The translations under genes were made by a program, and so were the position numbers. From contig JADFXE010000013.1 of assembly GCA_015233705.1 (NCBI GenBank), positions 1 through 15,200 of the forward strand: 15,200 nucleotides of DNA. The letters are read 5' to 3'. The stretch comes from Candidatus Omnitrophota bacterium. Lineage in GTDB: Bacteria; Omnitrophota; Koll11; Zapsychrales; Fredricksoniimonadaceae. Positions 1-5,001 of the stretch are shown here, piece after piece; position 1 is the stretch's first letter, and every line of letters begins with the position of its first letter. Below the pieces are notes generated by a model. It was not told where the DNA came from and searched no databases. It worked only from the letters and a program-made list of their open reading frames with translations.

Positions 1-557
1 TGCAGGACATCGAGCGCATGGAAAAGGACGGCGTTTTTGCGAAGCTGACCAAGAAAGAGATTGCGCTCCTTAATAAGGAACGTGAGCGCTTGTTGAATGA
101 TCTGGGTGGTATTCGCGAAATGACCCAGTATCCTGATGCGATCGTCGTGGTTGATGTGAAGAAGGAAGAGATCGCGATCCGCGAGGCCAACCGCCTAAAG
201 ATCCCGGTCATTGCCATGATCGATACCAACAGCGATCCGGATCATGTTGACCAACCAATCCCGGCGAATGACGACGCGGTCAAGTCCATCCGGTTGATCA
301 TCAGTATGCTGGCCGATGCGATCATCGACGGCCGCAAGGAGTTCAGCGGAACCGCTCCGGATAAAGTTGTGCCTGTTGCGGTGGCCAAGGCGGCTGTTGA
401 GGAGCCTGCGGCTGTAGCGCCTATCGCTGAGGCTATCCCTGAGGTCATCAAGGCCAGTCTGTCTGAGGAATTGGACGTCTACGAAGAGGTTGTGGGCGGA
501 GACGTTGAAGATAACAAGAAGCGCGCGGCTGCCAAGAAGGCTGCGGAAAGGGACTAA
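1..557 (+). CDS. rpsB: 30S ribosomal protein S2, 3' part (5' end outside window)
   Basis: Ribosomal protein S2 sits on the small subunit near S1 and is needed for translation initiation. The open frame enters from the left edge (first complete codon at 3), so the N-terminal part is missing and the ATG at 18 is internal. The visible part carries the conserved S2 signatures: the KLTKKE helix, LGGIREM, PDAIVVVD, AIREANRLKIPVIAMIDTNSDPD and IPANDDA. After the IIDGRKE helix there are roughly 70 more residues, first Ala/Val/Pro-rich and acidic, then ending in a Lys/Ala-rich patch. E. coli S2 ends soon after this helix, so the tail is unusually long. It is followed 2 bases later by tsf, the universal rpsB-tsf pairing. 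Identity is secure; only the upstream start is unseen. Confidence 0.97.
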   Translation, partial: QDIERMEKDGVFAKLTKKEIALLNKERERLLNDLGGIREMTQYPDAIVVVDVKKEEIAIREANRLKIPVIAMIDTNSDPDHVDQPIPANDDAVKSIRLIISMLADAIIDGRKEFSGTAPDKVVPVAVAKAAVEEPAAVAPIAEAIPEVIKASLSEELDVYEEVVGGDVEDNKKRAAAKKAAERD

Positions 558-559
558 TC

Positions 560-1078
560 ATGTCAGTTGATGCGATCAAAGAATTGAGAGAAGCGACCGG
601 CTGCGGCATCATGGATTGCAAGAGGGCGCTGGCCGAAGCTAACGGCGATATGAACAAGGCCAAGGAACTTCTTCGTCAGAAGGGCCTGGAGATGGCGCTG
701 AAAAAGAGCGGGCGCGCGGCCACCGAGGGGCGTGTCGAGGCGTATATCCATAACGGGAATAAGATCGGCGTTATCGTTGAGGTCAATTGCGAGACGGATT
801 TCGTCGGCAAGAACGATGATTTTATCAAGTTCACCAAGGACCTGGCCATGCACATTGCGGCCATGGCGCCGAAATATATCAAGAAGGAAGACGTACCGGC
901 CGAGGTTCTCAAGGCTGAAGAAGATGCAGCGGCTTTTGTGAAGTCCGCCTGTCTTCTGGAACAGGTCTTTGTCAAGGATACGTCCAAGACGGTCCAAGAC
1001 CTTTTAAACGAGCTGGTCGCCAAGATCGGCGAGAACATTGTTGTCGGGCGCTTTGTGCGCTACAAGATCGGCGAGTAA
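560..1078 (+). CDS. tsf: Translation elongation factor Ts, short form
   Basis: EF-Ts is the nucleotide exchange factor that reloads EF-Tu with GTP. The 172-residue product begins with the UBA-like EF-Tu-binding helix bundle (about residues 4-45, with ATGCGIMDCKRAL). It continues into the core domain with the hallmark NCETDFV motif (about 76-82) that contacts EF-Tu. The E. coli protein is about 283 residues with two core subdomains. This one has a single core subdomain ending in GENIVVGRFVRY, like the compact Thermus-type EF-Ts. The ATG lies 2 bases after the rpsB stop, with a GGAAAGGGA ribosome-binding stretch inside the rpsB end (546-553), so the two genes are one operon. The reading frame is intact and the stop clean, so the short length is a natural variant rather than a truncation. 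Confidence 0.97.
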   Translation: MSVDAIKELREATGCGIMDCKRALAEANGDMNKAKELLRQKGLEMALKKSGRAATEGRVEAYIHNGNKIGVIVEVNCETDFVGKNDDFIKFTKDLAMHIAAMAPKYIKKEDVPAEVLKAEEDAAAFVKSACLLEQVFVKDTSKTVQDLLNELVAKIGENIVVGRFVRYKIGE

Positions 1079-1096
1079 TCTGTTGCGGAGGTCCCG

Positions 1097-1819
1097 GTGA
1101 CCAAGGAAGTTCCTCAGTACAAGCGGATCCTTCTTAAGTTGAGCGGCGAGGCCCTGCAGGGGCCGCGCGAGCACGGCATTGACGCAGACACCTGCGTCAC
1201 CTTTGCCACCCAGGTCAAGGAGATATGGGAGATGGGCGTCCAGGTCGCGCTTGTTGTTGGCGGCGGGAACATCTTCCGGGGCGGTGTTGAGACCAAACGT
1301 TTCGGCCTTGACCGTTCTGTGGCAGATTATATGGGTATGCTCGCGACCGTCCTGAACGGGCTGGCCCTGCAGAATGCCCTCGAACAGATTGGCGTTCCGA
1401 CCCGGGTTATGACCGCCATTGAGATGCGCGCGATCGCCGAGCCGTATATCGTCCGGCGGGCTATGAGGCATCTTGAGAAAAAGCGCGTCATCATCTTTGT
1501 GGCTGGCACGGGGAACCCCTATTTTACGACGGATACGGCGGCAGCTTTGCGCGCTACGGAGATCAAGGCCGAGATCATCATGAAGGCCACCAAGGTCGAC
1601 GGCGTTTATACCGCTGATCCCATGAAGGACAAGAAAGCGAAAAAATACGAGAAGCTTCGTTTTATCGAGGTCTTGAACCAGGACCTTAAGGTCATGGATT
1701 CGACGGCCATCAGCATGTGCATGGATAATAATCTTCCGATATTGGTCTTTAACCTCAACAAAAAAGGCAATATCAAGAAGGCCGTCTTAGGCGAGAATAT
1801 CGGTACCATTGTCAGCTGA
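1097..1819 (+). CDS. pyrH: UMP kinase
   Basis: UMP kinase phosphorylates UMP to UDP with ATP in pyrimidine nucleotide synthesis. The bacterial enzyme belongs to the amino-acid-kinase fold and is usually a hexamer regulated by GTP and UTP. The 240-residue product has the family motifs: [12 protein letters not shown] near the N-terminus (phosphate-binding Lys and Gly), [10 protein letters not shown] (about 53-62), the [16 protein letters not shown] helix, and [17 protein letters not shown] for UMP and ATP binding. The start is GTG at 1097, preceded at a 5-base distance by GGAGG (1087-1091); no ATG fits better. The gene lies 18 bases after tsf in the classic rpsB-tsf-pyrH-frr order. Length and motifs are fully typical. 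Confidence 0.97.
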   Translation: MTKEVPQYKRILLKLSGEALQGPREHGIDADTCVTFATQVKEIWEMGVQVALVVGGGNIFRGGVETKRFGLDRSVADYMGMLATVLNGLALQNALEQIGVPTRVMTAIEMRAIAEPYIVRRAMRHLEKKRVIIFVAGTGNPYFTTDTAAALRATEIKAEIIMKATKVDGVYTADPMKDKKAKKYEKLRFIEVLNQDLKVMDSTAISMCMDNNLPILVFNLNKKGNIKKAVLGENIGTIVS

Positions 1820-1820
1820 A

Positions 1821-1849
1821 CCCCCAATCCCCCTAGGTGGGGGAAGGGG
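1821..1849 (+). repeat. C/G-rich hairpin between pyrH and frr
   Basis: Directly after the pyrH stop, CCCCC (1829-1833) pairs with GGGGG (1839-1843) around a TAGGT loop. An outer CCCC (1822-1825) pairs with GGGG (1846-1849) across a small AAT/AA internal loop. It is not followed by a T-run, so it is a poor intrinsic terminator. It could be a transcript-stabilising hairpin or a copy of a dispersed REP-like palindrome (CCCCCTAGGTGGGGG). The choice needs a genome-wide search. Confidence 0.6.
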
Positions 1850-1921
1850 TAAATTCGTCCTTCAAATTTATGTCGGCAAAACAGGCCTCCATAAGTTTGG
1901 GACTCATTAAAGGGGTGACTT

Positions 1922-2482
1922 ATGGGCGTAAAAGATGCTGTTATGCAGACAGAAGGTTTCATGAAGAAGGCGCTGGAGTCCGTCGCGCGCGAGTTTGGTG
2001 AAGTCCGCACCGGCCGTGCCCATCCAGGGATGGTCGAGGAGCTTCATGTTGATTATTACGGCACGTCCACGCCACTTAAGCAGATCGCAGCCGTGAGTTC
2101 GCCGGATGCCAGTTGCCTGGTCATTCAGGCCTGGGATCCCACGGCCCTTGTCGAGATCGAGAAGGCCATTCTGGCTTCCAAGCTGGGGATCACGCCGAAT
2201 AATGACGGCAAGATCATCCGCCTGGCTGTCCCGCCGCTTTCGGAAGAGCGCCGCAAGGAAATGGCCAAGGTCGTCAAGGACATGGCGGAAAAGGGCAGGG
2301 TTTCCCTCCGTACAATCCGTCGCGAAGGCAATGACAAGGTCGCCAAGCTGAAGAAGGATAATGTCATTTCCGAGGATGATAGTTTTAAGGGACAGGAAGA
2401 GATCCAGAAGCTGACCGATAAGTATATTAAGGAAATTGATTCGTTTCTGGATAAGAAGAGCAAGGAATTGCTCAATATTTGA
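1922..2482 (+). CDS. frr: Ribosome recycling factor
   Basis: RRF works with EF-G in the cytosol to split post-termination ribosomes. The 186-residue length matches the family (about 185). The sequence shows the signature VRTGRAHPGMVEELHVDYYGT near the N-terminus, the SPDASCLVIQAWD segment of the small domain, and the C-terminal helix with RRKEMAKVVKDMAEKGRVSLRTIRRE typical of the three-helix arm. ATG at 1922 is preceded by AAGGGGTG (1910-1917), a slightly degenerate ribosome-binding site. The gene is separated from pyrH by about 100 bases that include a C/G-rich hairpin, so it may be partly uncoupled from the upstream operon. No promoter is obvious in the gap. Confidence 0.97.
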   Translation: MGVKDAVMQTEGFMKKALESVAREFGEVRTGRAHPGMVEELHVDYYGTSTPLKQIAAVSSPDASCLVIQAWDPTALVEIEKAILASKLGITPNNDGKIIRLAVPPLSEERRKEMAKVVKDMAEKGRVSLRTIRREGNDKVAKLKKDNVISEDDSFKGQEEIQKLTDKYIKEIDSFLDKKSKELLNI

Positions 2483-2522
2483 GATTTGCTGGTCTTTACT
2501 GATCTTTGGCGATATAGATTTT

Positions 2523-2598
2523 GACCCACTAGCTCATCTGGTAGAGCACAGCCCTTTTAAGGCTGGCGTGCCGCGTTCGAGTCGCGGGTGGGTCACCA
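2523..2598 (+). tRNA. tRNA-Lys (UUU anticodon)
   Basis: A full cloverleaf can be drawn. The acceptor GACCCAC (2523-2529) pairs with GTGGGTC (2588-2594), and the D stem GCTC pairs with GAGC. The anticodon stem CAGCC/GGCTG encloses the loop CTTTTAA with TTT at 2556-2558. The T stem CCGCG/CGCGG (2571-2575 and 2583-2587) encloses TTCGAGT. The discriminator is A2595 and CCA is encoded at 2596-2598. It is the only one of the three local tRNAs with an encoded CCA. It lies 40 bases after frr and could be read from the upstream operon, as I see no convincing promoter in between. Confidence 0.95.
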
Positions 2599-2642
2599 TT
2601 GCTATCCTTTAATGAGGCCTCAGCATCTGTCCTCGGGCAGGT

Positions 2643-2694
2643 GACAAGCAGGGTAAGTATTGTCCAAGCATCCCTGTCGGCAGGCAGGCTTGTC
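2643..2694 (+). other. GC-rich imperfect inverted repeat in the tRNA-Lys/tRNA-Leu spacer
   Basis: In the 101-base spacer, GACAAGC (2643-2649) is complementary to GCTTGTC (2688-2694). Inside the right half is a small CCTG-TCGG-CAGG hairpin (2673-2684) followed by a second CAGG. On the minus strand it reads as a CCTGCCTGCCGACAGG-type palindrome. It contains no coding frame. It could be a tRNA-processing stem or a member of a dispersed GC-rich palindrome family. Evidence is limited to base pairing seen by eye. Confidence 0.35.
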
Positions 2695-2699
2695 CTTTC

Positions 2700-2781
2700 G
2701 GGCGGGTGGCGGAATTGGCAGACGCGCCAGACTTAGGATCTGGTGGGGAAACCCTTGGAGGTTCAAGTCCTCTTCCGCCCA
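2700..2781 (+). tRNA. tRNA-Leu (UAG anticodon)
   Basis: This is a class II tRNA. The acceptor GGGCGGG (2700-2706) pairs with TCCGCCC (2774-2780) with one G-U pair. A short D stem GCG/CGC follows. The anticodon stem CCAGA/TCTGG encloses CTTAGGA with TAG at 2734-2736. The long variable arm GGG-GAAA-CCC (2745-2754) has a GNRA tetraloop. The T stem GGAGG/CCTCT encloses TTCAAGT. The discriminator is A2781, which is standard for Leu. The bases that follow are CTA, so CCA is not encoded and must be added after transcription. UAG reads CUA and, by wobble, other CUN codons. Confidence 0.96.
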
Positions 2782-2833
2782 CTAATAATGATCTTGCGAG
2801 ACATCATTGGAAAAAATAGTTTGGACTTTGGGA

Positions 2834-2861
2834 TTGACTTCAGATAACTCGGTGTTAAAAT
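2834..2861 (+). promoter_or_regulatory. Sigma70-type promoter upstream of tRNA-Gly and ptsN
   Basis: TTGACT (2834-2839) and TAAAAT (2856-2861) are spaced 16 bases apart, a near-consensus -35/-10 pair in an A/T-rich stretch. The predicted start is near 2868, about 30 bases before the tRNA-Gly 5' end. No other promoter is visible before ptsN, so it probably also transcribes ptsN-yvcK-ptsH-ptsI. Confidence 0.6.
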
Positions 2862-2899
2862 AAACGCACTTTATTTTTCACACGTTCTTTTGATTTAAT

Positions 2900-2973
2900 G
2901 CGGCGGTAATTCAGTTGGCTAGAATGCCACCTTGCCAAGGTGGATGTCGAGGGTTCGAACCCCTTCCGCCGCT
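2900..2973 (+). tRNA. tRNA-Gly (GCC anticodon)
   Basis: The acceptor GCGGCGG (2900-2906) pairs perfectly with CCGCCGC (2966-2972). The D stem ATTC/GAAT follows. The anticodon stem CCACC/GGTGG encloses TTGCCAA with GCC at 2934-2936. The T stem GAGGG/CCCTT encloses TTCGAAC. The discriminator is T2973, usual for Gly. CTC follows, so CCA is not encoded. ptsN begins only 32 bases downstream, so the two are probably on the same primary transcript, separated by RNase P and 3' processing. Confidence 0.96.
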
Positions 2974-3005
2974 CTCTTTTGAAATCCCCCAGGAGGCGTT
3001 GTTTT

Positions 3006-3476
3006 ATGAAGATCCTTGATTTCCTTTGTCCTGATGCGGTTGTGGCTGACCTAAAGGCGACCACAAAGCAGGAGCTCATCGAAGAAATGGTCGGCGTCAT
3101 GGTCGATGCCGGCGCCTTCGAGAAGAAGCATAAGGCCAAGATCATTGACGTCCTGATGGCCCGTGAAGCGCTCGGGTCCACGGCGATCGGGCAGGGGATC
3201 GCGATCCCGCACGGGAAGACCGACTGCGTCAACAAGCTCGTCGCTGGTCTTGCTGTCAGCAAGAAAGGTATTGATTTCGACGCTCTCGACGGAGAGCCGG
3301 CTTATATTTTCTTCCTTCTGGCAGCGCCCGTGGATTCCGCAGGACCGCACCTTAAGGCTCTTGCCCGTGTTTCACGATTGCTTAAAGACAAGTATTTCCG
3401 TGAAAGCTTGAAAGTCGCCAAGGACAAGAAAGAGATCATCGATCTTGTCTCCCGCGAGGATGCGCAGCTCAGCTAA
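3006..3476 (+). CDS. ptsN: PTS EIIA domain protein, PtsN/EIIA-Ntr-like
   Basis: The 156-residue product is a single EIIA domain of the fructose/mannitol/nitrogen family. Such proteins accept a phosphate from HPr on a His and, in the PtsN branch, regulate rather than transport. The active-site motif GQGIAIPHGKTD places the phosphorylated His at residue 69 (equivalent to His73 of E. coli PtsN). The upstream REALGSTAIG segment is also conserved. The frame is open back to 2940, but that would run into tRNA-Gly. The ATG at 3006 has an AGGAGG site (2991-2996) at good spacing, so it is the start. No EIIB or EIIC is fused or adjacent, while HPr and EI lie just downstream, which supports a regulatory role. 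The partner it controls cannot be read from the sequence. Confidence 0.88.
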   Translation: MKILDFLCPDAVVADLKATTKQELIEEMVGVMVDAGAFEKKHKAKIIDVLMAREALGSTAIGQGIAIPHGKTDCVNKLVAGLAVSKKGIDFDALDGEPAYIFFLLAAPVDSAGPHLKALARVSRLLKDKYFRESLKVAKDKKEIIDLVSREDAQLS

Positions 3477-3482
3477 AGGACA

Positions 3483-4730
3483 ATGTCCAAGAACTTCCTA
3501 AAGTGGTTATATCCCGGTATCCAGATCAAGCGCTGGGTCCTTATTGCGCTTCTGGGAGTGGGAGTAGTTGCTTTAGGGTCCTATTTTGCAGCCAGCCCCT
3601 ATCATTTTGTAAAAGCTTTTGGTTTTGTTATTGTTCTTTGCGGGATACTTTTTCTTGTTCTTGGAATACTGAAGCTAACGATATCGCTGATCACCCTGTT
3701 CCTGCCCCGAAGGGAACAGGATCTTGTTAACATCCTTTATCAGAAGCGTTATCTTGAAAGAGGCCCCAAGATCGTTGCTATTGGCGGCGGGCACGGGCTG
3801 TCGAACCTTCTTCTGGCGCTGAAGGAATACACCTCCAACATCACGGCGATCGTGACAGTTGCTGATAGTGGCGGATCGTCAGGAAGATTGCGGGAGCAAT
3901 TCGACATCGTCGCTCCCGGAGATATCCGTAATTGTTTAGTGGCATTGGCTGATGCTCCGGCCCTGATGGGTGAACTTTTTCAGTATCGTTTTCCAGAGAA
4001 ATCGGAGCTCAAGGGGCATAATTTTGGTAATCTTTTCTTGACCGCGCTGTATGAGGTCGGTAACCGCGATTTTAGCCAGGCGGTCGAGCTCACAAGCAAG
4101 GTTCTGGCGATCCGAGGGACGGTCATTCCTTCAACCGTGGACAATGTCCATCTGGTCGCCCAATACGAAGATGGCTCTGTCACTCAGGGGGAAGCAAAAA
4201 TCCCGCGGGTGGGGGTCAAGATTGAGAAGCTTTCCTTAAATCCTGAGGAGACACAGCCAACACCGGACGCCATTGAGGCGATCAAGGACGCAGATGTGAT
4301 CATCATCGGTCCCGGAAGCCTGTATACAAGTATTTTGCCAAATCTGATCATCCGGGGCCTCCCGGAAGCGATTGCGGCGTCATCGGCGTTCAAGATTTAT
4401 GTTTGCAACGTCATGACCCAGGCGGGGGAAACTGAAGGCTTTACGGCCAGCGATCATGTTCGGGTCATTCTGCAGCATGCGTTGCTTAAGGATATGATCG
4501 ATGCGGTCATCGTGAGCGCGACTGAGATCTCGGCAACTGATGCGCTTGACCGGTACAAACGGGAGAATTCCTTTCCTGTTCTGCCGGATACGGATGCTAT
4601 CAGGGCTATGGGATACAAGGTATTTGCTGAGGATATTGTGGGGATCAAGGATTACGTTCGTCACGATTCCACAAAATTGACACAGGCGTTGATCAAGGTG
4701 ATCGAAAAGAACCGTTTAATCAAACGGTAA
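3483..4730 (+). CDS. yvcK: YvcK/CofD-like gluconeogenesis factor with N-terminal membrane anchor
   Basis: The C-terminal ~320 residues match the YvcK (GlmR) family, which binds UDP-GlcNAc in Bacillus and links central carbon flow to cell-wall precursor supply. Visible motifs are AIGGGHGLSNLL (about 99-110), VADSGGSSGRLR (126-137), GDIRNCLVALAD, GHNFGNLF and GPGSLYTSILPN, the CofD-like nucleotide-binding set. Unlike the roughly 317-residue B. subtilis protein, this one has about 95 extra N-terminal residues with two strongly hydrophobic segments (about 18-35 and 45-73), predicted as membrane helices. The nearby RREQD and QKRYLERG basic segments would place the enzyme domain in the cytosol. It starts 6 bases after the ptsN stop, with AAAGGA overlapping that stop, and is followed closely by the HPr gene. 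YvcK next to an HPr-like gene is also found in Bacillus (yvcK...crh). Confidence 0.9.
   Translation: MSKNFLKWLYPGIQIKRWVLIALLGVGVVALGSYFAASPYHFVKAFGFVIVLCGILFLVLGILKLTISLITLFLPRREQDLVNILYQKRYLERGPKIVAIGGGHGLSNLLLALKEYTSNITAIVTVADSGGSSGRLREQFDIVAPGDIRNCLVALADAPALMGELFQYRFPEKSELKGHNFGNLFLTALYEVGNRDFSQAVELTSKVLAIRGTVIPSTVDNVHLVAQYEDGSVTQGEAKIPRVGVKIEKLSLNPEETQPTPDAIEAIKDADVIIIGPGSLYTSILPNLIIRGLPEAIAASSAFKIYVCNVMTQAGETEGFTASDHVRVILQHALLKDMIDAVIVSATEISATDALDRYKRENSFPVLPDTDAIRAMGYKVFAEDIVGIKDYVRHDSTKLTQALIKVIEKNRLIKR
4711..4728 (+). other. Perfect 7-bp hairpin at the yvcK stop / ptsH translation start region
   Basis: ACCGTTT (4711-4717) pairs perfectly with AAACGGT (4722-4728) around an AATC loop. 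It ends on the yvcK stop codon and lies 9 bases before the ptsH ATG (4738). There is no T-run, so it is not an intrinsic terminator. ptsH lacks a recognisable ribosome-binding site, so this structure may influence re-initiation from yvcK into ptsH. Confidence 0.45.
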
Positions 4731-4737
4731 TAAATAT

Positions 4738-5001
4738 ATGCCAAAAGTTGAAAGAAAGATCATAATCAAGAGCCGTCAGGGATTGCATGCCCGTCCGGCG
4801 GCTATGTTCGTTCAGTTGGCTAATAAGTATGATGCGGCTGTTTCTGTGCGCAAGGGCGAGGAAGAGGTCAACGGCAAGTCAATCATGGGCATGCTGATGC
4901 TGGGTGCTGATCATGGTTGCGAGATCTGCCTGACTGTCGATGGAGCAGACGCTGAAGCTGCTCTTAGGGAATTGGAGGCGTTTCTTGCCAAAGAAGATTA
5001 A
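4738..5001 (+). CDS. ptsH: Phosphocarrier protein HPr
   Basis: HPr carries a phosphate from enzyme I to EIIA proteins. At 87 residues it has the normal size. The catalytic motif SRQGLHARPA puts the phosphorylated His at residue 17. The second conserved region VNGKSIMGMLML holds Ser48, equivalent to the regulatory Ser46 that HPr kinase/phosphorylase modifies in Firmicutes and several other phyla. So both phosphorylation sites are kept; no hprK is in this window. ATG at 4738 follows the yvcK stop by 7 bases in an A/T-rich stretch without a clear ribosome-binding site, suggesting coupling to yvcK translation. The 3' end overlaps the 5' end of ptsI if the TTG start at 4985 is correct. An internal site in its own 3' end serves that next gene. 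Confidence 0.96.
   Translation: MPKVERKIIIKSRQGLHARPAAMFVQLANKYDAAVSVRKGEEEVNGKSIMGMLMLGADHGCEICLTVDGADAEAALRELEAFLAKED
4974..4987 (+). promoter_or_regulatory. Ribosome-binding site and TTG start of ptsI inside ptsH
   Basis: GGAGG (4974-4978) lies 6 bases before an in-frame TTG (4985-4987), an ideal spacing. This decides the ptsI start. The upstream in-frame ATG at 4940 would add 15 residues unlike any EI N-terminus, and there is no other in-frame ATG near the conserved start of the EI domain. Confidence 0.75.

Noticed and set aside
2486..2518. Promoter TTGCTG/TATAGA before tRNA-Lys
   Set aside because: The spacer would be 21 bases and the predicted start would fall at or inside the tRNA.
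2782..2808. AATGA...TCATT hairpin after tRNA-Leu as a terminator
   Set aside because: Only a 5-bp outer stem with a bulge, followed by an A-run rather than a T-run on the transcribed strand.
2940..3005. ptsN start at ATG 2940
   Set aside because: It lies inside tRNA-Gly; ATG 3006 has a perfect AGGAGG.
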